From NCBI GenBank assembly GCA_902826715.1, contig CADEFX010000012.1, forward strand, positions 1-34,840: a stretch of 34,840 nucleotides of DNA, given 5' to 3'. The notes below the pieces were generated by a model. That model was not told the DNA's origin. It made no database searches and worked only from the letters and a program-made list of their open reading frames with translations. This DNA comes from an uncultured Hyphomicrobiales bacterium. GTDB taxonomy: Bacteria > Pseudomonadota > Alphaproteobacteria > Rhizobiales > Hyphomicrobiaceae. Numbering within the stretch: the stretch's first letter is position 1; every line of letters starts with the position of its first letter. Positions 9,924 through 18,563 of this stretch are shown in pieces. The translations under genes and the position numbers were made by a program.

Positions 9924-10108
9924 TGCGGCGCGGACGGCTGCGGGTCGTCAAGCCAGCCGCCTTGCCGCGTTACGGGGCCGCAATCAGAATATCGAGGATG
10001 CAGTTGCATCGGGCCGCTCGACCCGCCATGTTCTAGAAGAATTTGATGCCGGGCCCATTGCGGCGATAGCTGCCGGGCGAGGTCCGGATCTCCGGGAGCC
10101 TCGACCCA

Positions 10109-11461
10109 ATGGTCTCAGCCGCCGAACAACTTGCGTCCAATCTCAACTTTGGGGCCTTCGCGAAAGCGGAGGATCTGAAGAAACGGCTATGGTTCACGCT
10201 CATAGCCCTGCTGGTCTACCGCTTCGGCACCTTCATCCCGATCCCGGGCATCAATCCCGTGGCGTTCGCCGAGACGTTCAAGCAGAACTCCGGCGGCATC
10301 CTCGGCATGGTGAACCTGTTCGCGGGCGGTGCCATCGAGCGCATGGCGATCTTCGCGCTCAACATCATGCCATATATCTCGGCGTCGATTATCATGCAGC
10401 TAATGTCGTCGGTGTCTCCCACGCTCGAGGCGCTGAAGAAAGAGGGCGAGCAAGGCCGCAAGCAGATCAACCAATACACGCGCTACCTGACCGTGGCGCT
10501 CGCGACGTTCCAGGCATACGGCATCGCCATAGGGCTTGAGGGCTCACGCGCCTCGATAGGCAGTGTTGTCATCGACCCCGGATGGTTCTTTCGTATCTCG
10601 ACGGTGATTACGTTGGTTGGCGGCACCATGTTCCTGATGTGGCTCGGCGAGCAGATCACCGCGCGCGGCGTTGGCAACGGCATATCGCTGATCATCTTCG
10701 CCGGCATCGTTGCCGGGCTGCCGAGCGCGATCGTCGGCTTGTTCGAATTGACGCGCACCGGAGCGATGAGCTCCGTCCTGCTGCTGGCGCTCCTGGCTCT
10801 GATGCTCGCCGTCGTCGCCGCGATCGTGTTCATGGAGCGGGCGCAGCGAAGGTTGCTCATTCAGTATCCGAAACGACAGGTCGGCAACCGGATGTTCCAG
10901 GGCGAGGCCTCGCATCTGCCGTTGAAGCTGAACTCGTCGGGCGTCATCCCGCCGATCTTCGCGTCGTCGCTGCTGCTGCTGCCGATCACGGCCGCGCAGT
11001 TCATGCAAGGGCAGGGGCCCGAGTGGCTGAACTCCATCGTCGCGTCGCTCGGGCGCGGGCAGCCGCTGCACATCCTGATCTACGTGGCACTGATCGTATT
11101 CTTCGCGTTCTTTTATACGGCGGTCGTGTTCAACGCGACGGACACGGCGGACAACCTGCGCAAATTCGGCGGCTTCCTGCCGGGCATCCGCCCCGGCGCC
11201 AAGACGGCGGAATACATCGACTACGTGCTGACGCGCATCACCGTCGTGGGCGCCATTTATCTGGCGGTCGTTTGTGTCTTGCCGGAGGTGCTGATCTCAT
11301 ATGCGGCGGTGCCCTTCTACTTCGGCGGCACGTCGCTGCTGATCGCCGTCAGCGTGACCATGGATACCGTAGCGCAGGTGCAGAGCCATCTGCTGGCGCA
11401 CCAGTATGAAGGCCTGATCAAGAAGGCGAAACTCAGGGGGGCCACGCGGGGCCGGCGATGA
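10109..11461 (+). CDS. secY: Preprotein translocase subunit SecY
   Basis: SecY is the pore-forming subunit of the SecYEG channel in the inner membrane. The 450-residue product has the expected ten hydrophobic segments, a cytoplasmic N-terminus (AEDLKKRLWFTLIALLVYRFG) and the FIPIPGINP motif after the first segment. It also has GIRPGAKTAEYIDYVLTRIT and the cytosolic loop region ending QYEGLIKKA. The ATG at 10109 has only a weak GGGAG about 12 bases upstream. The 185-base leader after rplO lacks a clear promoter or terminator. The TGA overlaps adk by 4 bases (ATGA). Confidence 0.98.
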   Translation: MVSAAEQLASNLNFGAFAKAEDLKKRLWFTLIALLVYRFGTFIPIPGINPVAFAETFKQNSGGILGMVNLFAGGAIERMAIFALNIMPYISASIIMQLMSSVSPTLEALKKEGEQGRKQINQYTRYLTVALATFQAYGIAIGLEGSRASIGSVVIDPGWFFRISTVITLVGGTMFLMWLGEQITARGVGNGISLIIFAGIVAGLPSAIVGLFELTRTGAMSSVLLLALLALMLAVVAAIVFMERAQRRLLIQYPKRQVGNRMFQGEASHLPLKLNSSGVIPPIFASSLLLLPITAAQFMQGQGPEWLNSIVASLGRGQPLHILIYVALIVFFAFFYTAVVFNATDTADNLRKFGGFLPGIRPGAKTAEYIDYVLTRITVVGAIYLAVVCVLPEVLISYAAVPFYFGGTSLLIAVSVTMDTVAQVQSHLLAHQYEGLIKKAKLRGATRGRR

Positions 11462-12111
11462 AACTGATCCTGTTGGGGCCGCCGGGGGCGGGGAAGGGTA
11501 CGCAGGCCAAGGAGATCGAAAGCAAGCGGGGTCTGGTGCAGCTCTCGACCGGGGATATGCTGCGCGCCGCCGTTAAGTCCGGTAGTCCTATCGGATCCGA
11601 GCTCAAGGCCGTGATGGACCGCGGGGAGCTCGTGTCGGACGAGATCGTCATCAAGATCATTGCCAACCGCATCGAGCAACCGGATTGCGCGAAAGGCTTC
11701 ATTCTGGACGGCTTCCCGCGCTCCCTCGCGCAGGCGTCCGCTCTCGACAAGATGCTGGCCGACAAGGGGACCAAGATGGACCTCGTTGTCGAGCTGAAGG
11801 TCGACTACAACCGCCTCGTCGAGCGTATCGTCGGCCGTTACACGTGCGCCAATTGCGGCGAGGGCTATCACGACCGTTTCAAGCGGCCGAGCGTTCGCGG
11901 CGTCTGCGACGTATGCGGCAACCAGGAATTTACGCGCCGGGCCGATGACAATGCCGAGACTGTCACGACACGGATGATGGCGTACTACCGAGATACGGCT
12001 CCGCTCGTCGGCTACTACTACTGCAAGGGCAATCTGCGCGCCGTCGACGGCATGGCGCCGATTGCCGACGTGGCCAAGGCCATCGATGCGCTGATCGAAG
12101 CCGCCGGGTGA
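11458..12111 (+). CDS. adk: Adenylate kinase (zinc-binding LID type)
   Basis: Adk interconverts ATP + AMP and two ADP in the cytoplasm. The 217-residue product has the P-loop GPPGAGKGTQ at residues 7-16, the STGDMLR AMP-binding segment and LDGFPRS. Its long-form LID holds two CxxC pairs (CANC and CDVC, about 20 residues apart), the four-cysteine zinc site seen in many non-enteric bacteria. The start overlaps secY by four bases. It is the last gene of the ribosomal block here; rpsM does not follow. Confidence 0.97.
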   Translation: MKLILLGPPGAGKGTQAKEIESKRGLVQLSTGDMLRAAVKSGSPIGSELKAVMDRGELVSDEIVIKIIANRIEQPDCAKGFILDGFPRSLAQASALDKMLADKGTKMDLVVELKVDYNRLVERIVGRYTCANCGEGYHDRFKRPSVRGVCDVCGNQEFTRRADDNAETVTTRMMAYYRDTAPLVGYYYCKGNLRAVDGMAPIADVAKAIDALIEAAG

Positions 12112-12134
12112 TACGCGCTGACTGGAAATCGATC

Positions 12135-12164
12135 TTGGCAGGCGCTGCTGCGGCCATCTACCAT
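12135..12164 (+). promoter_or_regulatory. Possible sigma70-type promoter for the tct operon
   Basis: TTGGCA at 12135-12140 and TACCAT at 12159-12164 are separated by 18 bases, each a partial match to the -35 and -10 consensus. It lies 85 bases before the tctC start, where a new transcription unit must begin if the module is independent of adk. The call rests on sequence similarity only. Confidence 0.35.
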
Positions 12165-12196
12165 GCCGCTAAAAGACAGTGGCGCCGGATGTAAAA

Positions 12197-12209
12197 CACG
12201 CGTCGCGTG
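12197..12209 (+). promoter_or_regulatory. Perfect palindrome in the tctC leader, possible operator
   Basis: CACGCG-T-CGCGTG is an exact 13-base dyad located between the possible promoter and the tctC ribosome-binding site. Such a site could bind a dimeric regulator of the operon, or fold as a short hairpin in the leader. No regulator gene is nearby. Short GC-rich dyads also arise by chance in this sequence. Confidence 0.25.
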
Positions 12210-12248
12210 CGCCTTAAGACAACAAGAGCCCTCAGGAGGAAATGCAAT

Positions 12249-13244
12249 ATGACGACATGGACCCGCAGACAGACCCTGGCTGCCGGAGGCGCTGCCGGCG
12301 CTGCGGCCACGCTCGGGCTCAAGACCGCTGCGGCGCAAGGCGCATACCCTAATCGCCCTGTCACGATCATCTGCCCCTGGGGCGCAGGTGGCGGCACGGA
12401 CGCGACCGCCCGCATCATCGCCGCGGTGATGGAGAAGGAGCTGAAGCAGCCCTTCAACGTCGTCAACCGCACGGGCGGCTCGGGCGTTGTCGGCCACTCG
12501 GCCATCGCCACGGCCGCGCCCGACGGCTACACGCTGGGCCTGATGACCGTCGAGATCTCGATGATGCACTGGCAGGGCCTGACGGAGCTGAAGCCCGACA
12601 GCTATACCCCGCTCGCCCTCATGAACGAGGATCCGCCGGGCGTGCAGGTGAAAGGCGATAGCCCCTACAAGACCGTGAAGGAATTGGCGGACGCCATCAA
12701 GGCCACGCCGCACGGCAAGCTGAAGGCGTCCGGCACCGGCCAGGGCGGCATCTGGCACCTCGCGCTCGTCGGCTGGCTGACAGCCATGGGACTGAAGCCC
12801 GATCACGTCGCCTGGGTGCCGTCGAACGGTGCAGCGCCGGCCATGCAGGACCTCGCGGCAGGCGGCCTCGACATCGTCACGTGCTCGGTGCCGGAAGCGC
12901 GCGCCATCATTGAAGCCGGCAAGGCGCGCAGCCTCGCCGTGATGGCAGCGGAACGCAACCCGGTGTTCAAGGATGTGCCGACGCTGAAAGAGGCGATGGG
13001 CATCGACTACACGACGGGTGCCTGGCGCGGCATGTCCGGACCCAAGGGGCTGCCGAAGGAGATCGCCAGCCAGTTGACCGCCGCTTTCAAGAAGGTCAAC
13101 GAGTCCGCTGAATTCCGCGAGTTCATGGCGAACCGTGGCTTCGGCGTGAAATGGGCCGACGCGGACGGCTTCGCCAAGTTCATGGATGAGGGCAACAAGG
13201 CCATGGGTGTCGCGATGAAGGCGGCGGGCCTGGCCAAGGGTTGA
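12249..13244 (+). CDS. tctC: Tripartite tricarboxylate transporter substrate-binding protein (TctC/Bug family)
   Basis: This periplasmic receptor would capture a carboxylate or related solute for the TctAB membrane complex. The 331-residue product has a Tat-like signal (RRQTLAAGG, hydrophobic Ala/Gly stretch, cleavage near AAAQG) and the Bug-family PNRPVTIICPWGAGGGTDATAR start of the mature protein, where the first lobe binds the ligand carboxylate. The frame is open to 12207, but AGGAGG at 12234-12239 sits nine bases before the ATG at 12249, which fixes the start. Bug proteins vary widely in ligand, so the substrate is unknown. tctB and tctA follow on the same strand. Confidence 0.93.
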   Translation: MTTWTRRQTLAAGGAAGAAATLGLKTAAAQGAYPNRPVTIICPWGAGGGTDATARIIAAVMEKELKQPFNVVNRTGGSGVVGHSAIATAAPDGYTLGLMTVEISMMHWQGLTELKPDSYTPLALMNEDPPGVQVKGDSPYKTVKELADAIKATPHGKLKASGTGQGGIWHLALVGWLTAMGLKPDHVAWVPSNGAAPAMQDLAAGGLDIVTCSVPEARAIIEAGKARSLAVMAAERNPVFKDVPTLKEAMGIDYTTGAWRGMSGPKGLPKEIASQLTAAFKKVNESAEFREFMANRGFGVKWADADGFAKFMDEGNKAMGVAMKAAGLAKG

Positions 13245-13303
13245 CGACAGATAAGGCCGAGCCGCGGTTGGGCTCGGCCTCTCCCGAAGGAAACCGGGCA
13301 TCG

Positions 13304-13798
13304 ATGCAACTCTCCGATCGCGTTACCGGCTTGTTAGTCGTCGGCCTCGGTGCGGCTGCAGCCTATGCCGGGTCGAAGCTGCCGCCGGTACCGGGCCAGC
13401 AGGTAGGGCCCAACGTTTTCCCCATGGTCGTCGGCATCGGCATGGTGCTGTGCGGTGCGCTGATCGCGCTTGGTGTCGGCCGGCATTTCGAGGAGGAGGC
13501 GCAGGCCGACCTCGCGGCGCACTCGGACGAGGAGGCGCCGCCGCCGGTTCCGTGGTGGATTGCGGGCGCACGCCTTCTGGTGCCGCCGGGACTGCTCGTG
13601 TTCTACGCGGTGGCCTCGGACTTTCTTGGATTTCTCATCACCGCCGCGATCATGGTCGCAGTCGCAGCCCGGGCTCTCGGGGCAAGCTGGCTGATCACCG
13701 TCGGCATGGCCGTGGCGGCGCCGATTTTTGTGTCTCTGGCTTTCGGCAAGCTCCTGCGCGTGCCGCTGCCGCCGGGCCTGCTGCCCACGCCCTGGTGA
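13304..13798 (+). CDS. tctB: Tripartite tricarboxylate transporter small membrane subunit (TctB)
   Basis: TctB is the small, poorly conserved inner-membrane subunit of TTT transporters. The 164-residue product has four hydrophobic segments (about residues 8-22, 36-52, 82-106 and 114-140) with an acidic linker between the second and third, the usual TctB layout. A TTG at 13241 would add 21 residues without hydrophobic character. The ATG at 13304 has AAGGA upstream and gives a standard start. Identification depends partly on its place between tctC and tctA. tctA begins seven bases after the stop. Confidence 0.88.
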   Translation: MQLSDRVTGLLVVGLGAAAAYAGSKLPPVPGQQVGPNVFPMVVGIGMVLCGALIALGVGRHFEEEAQADLAAHSDEEAPPPVPWWIAGARLLVPPGLLVFYAVASDFLGFLITAAIMVAVAARALGASWLITVGMAVAAPIFVSLAFGKLLRVPLPPGLLPTPW

Positions 13799-13805
13799 TG
13801 CTCGC

Positions 13806-15308
13806 ATGAACGTCTACGTCGAAGCCTTCGCGCTCGTCATGCAGAAGGATGTGCTGCTGGCCATACTACTGTCGGCGATCTACGGCCTTGTCGTCGGCTC
13901 GCTGCCGGGCCTGTCCGCAACCATGGCGACGGCGCTGCTGGTGCCGGTCACGTTTTACCTGTCTCCCATCGCCGCGGTCGCAACCATCATCACCGCGTCG
14001 GCGATGGCAATCTTCTCGGGCGACATCCCGGGCGCTCTGCTGCGCATTCCGGGCACGCCGGCGTCGGCGGCCTATACCGACGAAGCCTACGCCATGACGC
14101 GCAAGGGTCAGCCGGAGCTTGCGCTCGGTATCGGCCTCTGGTTCAGCGCACTGGGCGGCATCGCCGGCACCTTGTCCCTCATGCTGCTGGCGCCGCCGCT
14201 GGCCGAGATCGCGCTCAGCTTCTCGACCTACGAATATTTCTGGCTCGCCTTCCTTGGCCTCATGTGCGCGACGCTGGTGGCGCGATCCTCGCCCGTCAAA
14301 GCCATCGTCAGCATGCTCCTGGGCCTGCTGGTCGCCTGCGTCGGCATCGAGAACCCGGCGGGCACGCCGCGCTTCACGTTCGGCTCGACGGACCTGCTCG
14401 GCGGCATCGAGCCTATCCCGGCACTCGTCGGCGTGTTCGCCGTATCCGAGGTCATGCGCGCCATGATGACGGCCGAGCCGCCCAAGCTGCCGCATCGCCG
14501 CTTCGGCAGCATCCTCAGGGGCCAACTCGAGCTGACGAAGAAGTACGTGGCGCCGCAGGTGCGCGGCAACATCGTCGGCATCATTATTGGGGTGTTGCCA
14601 GGTGCGGGCGCCGACATGGCGGCCTGGGTCAGCTACTCGATGTCCAAGCGCTTCTCCAAGACGCCGGAGAAGTTCGGCACCGGCCATCCGGAAGGTTTGA
14701 TCGAGGCCGGCGCCAGCAACAACGCGAGCCTCGCGTCGGGCTGGGTGCCGTCCCTGCTGTTCGGCATTCCCGGCGACACCATCACGGCGATTGCCATTGG
14801 CGTGCTTTACATGAAAGGCCTCAATCCGGGGCCGACCCTCTTCACCGAGCGCGCCTCCAGCATGTACGCGCTCTACATCATCTTCATCCTGGCCAACATC
14901 ATCATGATCCCGCTCGGCATCATCATGATCCGCATCGCCAGCAAGGTGCTGCGGGCGCCGCGCTCGGCGATCATGCCCGTGATCGTCCTGCTGTGCGCGG
15001 TGGGTTCGTTCGCCATCGGCAATAACCTGTTCGCGGTGCTGACGGTGGCGGCCTTCGGCGTGTTCGGCTTCGTCATGGAGCGGAACGGCTATCCCGTGGC
15101 CGCCATGGTGCTCGGCATCGTCATGGGGACGATGGTCGAGCAGAGCTTCGTGACCTCGCTCATCAAATCCGACGGCAGCATCTGGCCGTTCTTCAGCCGG
15201 CCGATCGCGTCGATCCTCGCTGCCATGACGATCGCCGCGCTGCTATGGCCGGTCTTCGCGTCCTTGCTGGGCTGGTGGCGCCGGTCGCAGGCGCAAGCCA
15301 GCGGCTAA
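13806..15308 (+). CDS. tctA: Tripartite tricarboxylate transporter large permease (TctA)
   Basis: TctA is the large membrane subunit that moves solute across the inner membrane, driven by an ion gradient. The 500-residue product is of typical length with about 11-12 hydrophobic segments. It has the two family motifs: GSLPGLSATMATALLVP near residue 30 and IPGALLRIPGTPASAAYT near residue 75, plus the related GVLPGAGADMAAWVSY and FGIPGDTITA in the second half, showing the internal repeat. The frame extends upstream to 13728, but the ATG at 13806 just after the tctB stop is the fitting start. Confidence 0.95.
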   Translation: MNVYVEAFALVMQKDVLLAILLSAIYGLVVGSLPGLSATMATALLVPVTFYLSPIAAVATIITASAMAIFSGDIPGALLRIPGTPASAAYTDEAYAMTRKGQPELALGIGLWFSALGGIAGTLSLMLLAPPLAEIALSFSTYEYFWLAFLGLMCATLVARSSPVKAIVSMLLGLLVACVGIENPAGTPRFTFGSTDLLGGIEPIPALVGVFAVSEVMRAMMTAEPPKLPHRRFGSILRGQLELTKKYVAPQVRGNIVGIIIGVLPGAGADMAAWVSYSMSKRFSKTPEKFGTGHPEGLIEAGASNNASLASGWVPSLLFGIPGDTITAIAIGVLYMKGLNPGPTLFTERASSMYALYIIFILANIIMIPLGIIMIRIASKVLRAPRSAIMPVIVLLCAVGSFAIGNNLFAVLTVAAFGVFGFVMERNGYPVAAMVLGIVMGTMVEQSFVTSLIKSDGSIWPFFSRPIASILAAMTIAALLWPVFASLLGWWRRSQAQASG

Positions 15309-15383
15309 CGATCGCGACGTGACAGGCGTCGCGGGGTCAAGGCAAACTGCTATTGAGTGAGCCTCTTGCACGCGGAGACTGAA

Positions 15384-16082
15384 ATGTCGCTTTCCCCCAA
15401 GGTTATCGAGACGCTGTCGGCGGTCTCCACGGCCACCGTGACCACGATCCTGCTCAAGAAGGGCCTGCGCAACGTGTGGATGCGCGGCACGCGTCCGCTG
15501 GCGCCGGGTCAGCCGAGGCTGGTCGGGCGGGCTTTCACGCTGCGGTTCGTGCCGGCGCGGGAAGATCTGGCGACGCCGGAGTCATGGTCCTCGCCAACGT
15601 CCACGCGTGCTGCCATCGAAGCTATGCCCGCCGGGTGCATCGCTGTGGTGGATGCCATGGGCGTGACGGACGCGGGCATCTTCGGCGACATCCTGTGCGC
15701 GCGCATGGAGCAGCGCGGCGTGGCGGGTCTTGTCACGGATGGCGTCGTGCGCGATGTGGCCGGTGTGCTCGGCACGAAGTTGCCGGTGTGGTGTCAGGGT
15801 GGTGCGGCGCCGCCATCGGTGGCGGGCCTGACGTTCGTCGCCTGGCAGCAGCCGATCGCGTGCGGTGGTGTCGCGGTGTTTCCGGATGACGTTGTGGTGG
15901 TGGACGACGATGGCGCCGTGCTGATCCCGGCGGCGCTCGTCGATATGATGGTCGAGCAGGGCCCGGAGCAGGAGCGCATGGAGGCCTGGATCATGCGCGA
16001 GGTGGACAAGGGCGCGTCGCTGCCCGGCCTTTATCCGATGAACGCCGAGACCAAGGCACGGTATGAGAAGGACAAGGGCTGA
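15384..16082 (+). CDS. RraA-like / 4-hydroxy-4-methyl-2-oxoglutarate aldolase family protein
   Basis: The family contains RNase E regulators (RraA) and metal-dependent class II aldolases that split 4-hydroxy-2-oxo acids to pyruvate. The 232-residue product has an exact D-X20-R-D pattern (D102, R123, D124) described for the aldolases, which favours an enzyme over an RNase E regulator. The ATG at 15384 has GGAG six bases upstream; the frame is open to a GTG at 15357. The gene lies 75 bases after tctA on the same strand, so its substrate may be derived from what the transporter imports. The exact reaction cannot be read from sequence. Confidence 0.85.
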   Translation: MSLSPKVIETLSAVSTATVTTILLKKGLRNVWMRGTRPLAPGQPRLVGRAFTLRFVPAREDLATPESWSSPTSTRAAIEAMPAGCIAVVDAMGVTDAGIFGDILCARMEQRGVAGLVTDGVVRDVAGVLGTKLPVWCQGGAAPPSVAGLTFVAWQQPIACGGVAVFPDDVVVVDDDGAVLIPAALVDMMVEQGPEQERMEAWIMREVDKGASLPGLYPMNAETKARYEKDKG

Positions 16083-16105
16083 GCTCGGGACGCCTCTCAG
16101 CTTTT
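16078..16105 (+). terminator. Possible terminator of the tct-rraA unit, overlapping both convergent stop codons
   Basis: GCTGAG (16078-16083) pairs with CTCAGC (16096-16101), with a 12-base loop and TTTT directly after. The left arm contains the stop codon of the + strand RraA-like gene, and the right arm contains the stop codon of the convergent enolase. The stem is short (6 bp), so efficiency is uncertain. Confidence 0.45.
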
Positions 16106-17305
16106 CTTGCCGTAGTTCAGCAATCCCGGCGGCGCCTTCGGCGGATGCGCGCGGATGGCGTCCTCGTTAGGATCGCAACCCCAGCCCGGTGCGTCGGTCA
16201 TGACGAGGTGACCGTCCTCGATCTTGGGCAGCGTGTTGAATAGCTCATGATCCCAGGGCAGGCGGTCGATGTCGATCTCCATGATGCGCAGGTTGGGGAC
16301 TGCGGCGGCGAAGTGCGCATTCTGCATCGTGCACAGGTGGCCGTAGAAGTTGTGCGGTGCGACGTTGACCTCGTGGGCCTCGGCCGCGGCGGCGATCTTC
16401 ATGGACTGCCATACGCCGTTCCAGGGCGTGTCGACGATGGCGACGTCCATGGCCTGCTCGCGGAAGTAGGGCAGGAACTCGCGCAGGCCGAGCAGCGTCT
16501 CGCATGAGGAGATTGGGTGCGGGCTTTGGCGGCGGATGTAGCCGAGCGCTTCTGGGGAGTAGGTGTCGATCTCGATCCAGAACATCTCGATGTCGTTGAT
16601 CTCGCGCAGGATCTTGAGATAGCCCTCGGTCTTGGCGTTGAAGTTGAGGTCGAGCAGGAGGTCGACATCGGGGCCGGCTCCGTCGCGAATGGCCTCCAGG
16701 TGCATGCGCAGATTGCGCAGCACGGCCTTGTCCACGTTCAGCTCGGGATAGAACGGGGCGCCGAAGCCGGGCCGCCAGCCGCGCGGGTTCTTCTGGCCGT
16801 CCTCGTAGATGAAGATGTTGGTCTTGAGCGCGGAGAAGCCTTTCTCGCGCACCTCGCGGCCCATGGCCTTCACGCCCTCGAGATCGGTAATGGCCGGCTT
16901 GTAGTAGGTTGGATGGTTGATGCGCCAGGTGGCGCAGTGCGACCAATAGAGCCGGATGCGGTCGCGCACCTTGCCGCCGAGCAGCTCGTAGCAGGGCACG
17001 CCGAGCGATTTGGCCTTGGCGTCGAGCAGCGCGTTCTCGATGGCGCCCATGGCCTCCGCCACGATGCCACCGGCGGCGGGACGCGTGGCGCAATAGAGCT
17101 CGGCATAGATGCGCTCGTGCCCGTTCGGGGACTGGCCAATGACGCGTGGGGCGAGCCGTTCGATGACGGTGCCGACGCCGGGAGAGCCGAAGCCTTCATC
17201 GAACTCGCTCCAGCCGGTGATGCCACTGTCCGTGGTCAGCTTGACGAAGTGGTAGTTGCGCCATCCGGCATCGCAGTGCAGCGTCTCGATGCGCTCGACC
17301 TTCAT
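16097..17305 (-). CDS. Mandelate racemase/muconate lactonizing enzyme (enolase superfamily), likely sugar-acid dehydratase
   Basis: Enolase-superfamily enzymes abstract a proton next to a carboxylate, stabilised by Mg2+. The 402-residue product has an N-terminal capping domain and a barrel with metal ligands D219, E245 and E269. K161 (ALKTN) and H318 (APHNFYG), with D292, fit the acid/base groups of the mandelate-racemase subgroup. Length and motifs suggest an acid-sugar dehydratase, but substrate is not predictable with confidence. GGAGGA precedes the ATG by seven bases. The gene is convergent with the TTT/RraA module, so both may serve one pathway. Confidence 0.9.
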   Translation of the reverse strand: MKVERIETLHCDAGWRNYHFVKLTTDSGITGWSEFDEGFGSPGVGTVIERLAPRVIGQSPNGHERIYAELYCATRPAAGGIVAEAMGAIENALLDAKAKSLGVPCYELLGGKVRDRIRLYWSHCATWRINHPTYYKPAITDLEGVKAMGREVREKGFSALKTNIFIYEDGQKNPRGWRPGFGAPFYPELNVDKAVLRNLRMHLEAIRDGAGPDVDLLLDLNFNAKTEGYLKILREINDIEMFWIEIDTYSPEALGYIRRQSPHPISSCETLLGLREFLPYFREQAMDVAIVDTPWNGVWQSMKIAAAAEAHEVNVAPHNFYGHLCTMQNAHFAAAVPNLRIMEIDIDRLPWDHELFNTLPKIEDGHLVMTDAPGWGCDPNEDAIRAHPPKAPPGLLNYGKKS

Positions 17306-17417
17306 CGCCGTGTCCTCCAGATCTGTTGGTTTTTATGGTGTGAGTGTAGCTGTGGTCAGTGCCCCGGCGCCATTGCCATGACCGTCGTGTGGTGCGCCGG
17401 CGATCGCGCATTCTCAG

Positions 17418-17509
17418 CGTCACCCAGGCGAAGGCCGGGGCCCAGATGCCTATCCATTCTCTCTGAGATTGCAGTGAGGCTTCTGGTACCGGCCTTCGCC
17501 GGTATGACG
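17418..17509. repeat. Imperfect inverted repeat, REP/BIME-like dispersed element
   Basis: The left arm 17418-17450 and the right arm 17478-17509 are imperfect inverted copies. Both contain the shared core GGCGAAGGCCGG (or its complement) flanked by CGTCA at the outer ends and CCAGA-type bases inward. Such units are common in alphaproteobacterial intergenic DNA. It fills much of the 283-base gap between the enolase start and the end of the oppF-like gene; the rest of this gap holds no recognisable gene. An RNA from either strand could fold into a long hairpin. Confidence 0.6.
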
Positions 17510-17588
17510 TTGTGGAAAGGTCGACGCTCCACACCTGGCCCGGTATTTGCGGTGATGTGGCCGTCTCGTGTGGAGACTATGCCGCCGT

Positions 17589-18563
17589 TCAAATCTCGTC
17601 CTTGCGCCAGCAGGCTACGGTGTGGCCCGGCGAGGTTTCCTCGAGCCGTGGCACCTCGCGCTTGCAGATGTCCGTCGCGTGGGGGCAGCGCGTGTGGAAG
17701 ACACATCCGGAGGGCGGATTGGCGGGGCTCGGCAGCTCGCCCGACAGTACGATGCGCGCCCGCTTGGCATCCGGATCGGGCACCGGCGTCGCCGAGAGCA
17801 GGGCGCGCGTGTAGGGATGCCGCGGCCGGGCGTACAGCTCGCGCGCGGGCGCCAGCTCGACGATGCGCCCGAGATACAGCACGATGACGCGGTCGCTCAG
17901 GTATTCGACGATCGACAGGTCGTGCGAGACGAACAGCATCGTCAGGCCGTGCCGCCGCCGCAGATCCGCCAGAAGGTTGACGATTTGCGCCTGCACGGAC
18001 ACATCGAGCGCCGACACGGGCTCGTCGGCGACGATGAAATCGGGATTCGACGCCAGCGCCCGGGCGATGCTGATGCGCTGCCGCTGTCCGCCGGAGAACT
18101 GGTGCGGGAAGCGGTTCAAGTGGTCGGGACCGAGGCCGACTTCAGACAACAGCTCCACGACACGGGGGCGCCGCTGCGGGCCAGATGCCAGGCCGTGTAT
18201 GTCGAGGATGTCGCCGATGATGTCCTCGACGCGCTTGCGCGGATCGAGGCTGGCATAGGGATCCTGGAACACGATCTGCATGTGCCGGCGCAATTTGCGC
18301 AACGCGCCGGCCGGGACCGTGCCGATGTCGTCGCCGCGGAACCGCACCGTGCCGCGCGTCGGCTCGACGAGGCGCAGCAGCGTGCGGCCTATCGTGCTCT
18401 TGCCGGAGCCCGACTCGCCGACGAGGCCCATGACCTCGCCCGGCGCGATGCTGAAGCTCACATCCTCGACGGCGCGGATGGGCGGAGCAGCCCAGGTGAA
18501 CAGCCCGCGCTTGGCGGCGAAATGGCGGGTCAGGTTTTCGACCTCGACGAGGGGCGCGGTCAC
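17589..18563 (-). CDS. Oligopeptide/dipeptide ABC transporter ATP-binding protein (OppF-like)
   Basis: This is one of two ATPase units that power the peptide-type importer encoded upstream. It has Walker [10 protein letters not shown] (about residue 50), Q-loop [11 protein letters not shown], signature FSGGQRQR, Walker B FIVADEP, the switch histidine in FVSHDLS, and the C-terminal oligopeptide domain with three cysteines ([15 protein letters not shown]). I chose GTG at 18563: it forms a GTGA overlap with the upstream gene's stop and has GGAG six bases before it. An in-frame ATG at 18575, with a weak ribosome site, would add four residues. Last gene of the module. Confidence 0.94.
   Translation of the reverse strand: MTAPLVEVENLTRHFAAKRGLFTWAAPPIRAVEDVSFSIAPGEVMGLVGESGSGKSTIGRTLLRLVEPTRGTVRFRGDDIGTVPAGALRKLRRHMQIVFQDPYASLDPRKRVEDIIGDILDIHGLASGPQRRPRVVELLSEVGLGPDHLNRFPHQFSGGQRQRISIARALASNPDFIVADEPVSALDVSVQAQIVNLLADLRRRHGLTMLFVSHDLSIVEYLSDRVIVLYLGRIVELAPARELYARPRHPYTRALLSATPVPDPDAKRARIVLSGELPSPANPPSGCVFHTRCPHATDICKREVPRLEETSPGHTVACWRKDEI

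Noticed and set aside
9924-10108. The rplO-secY spacer as a possible small gene or terminator
   Set aside because: No open frame with a ribosome site and no hairpin followed by a T-run is visible; I treat it as an ordinary leader of secY.
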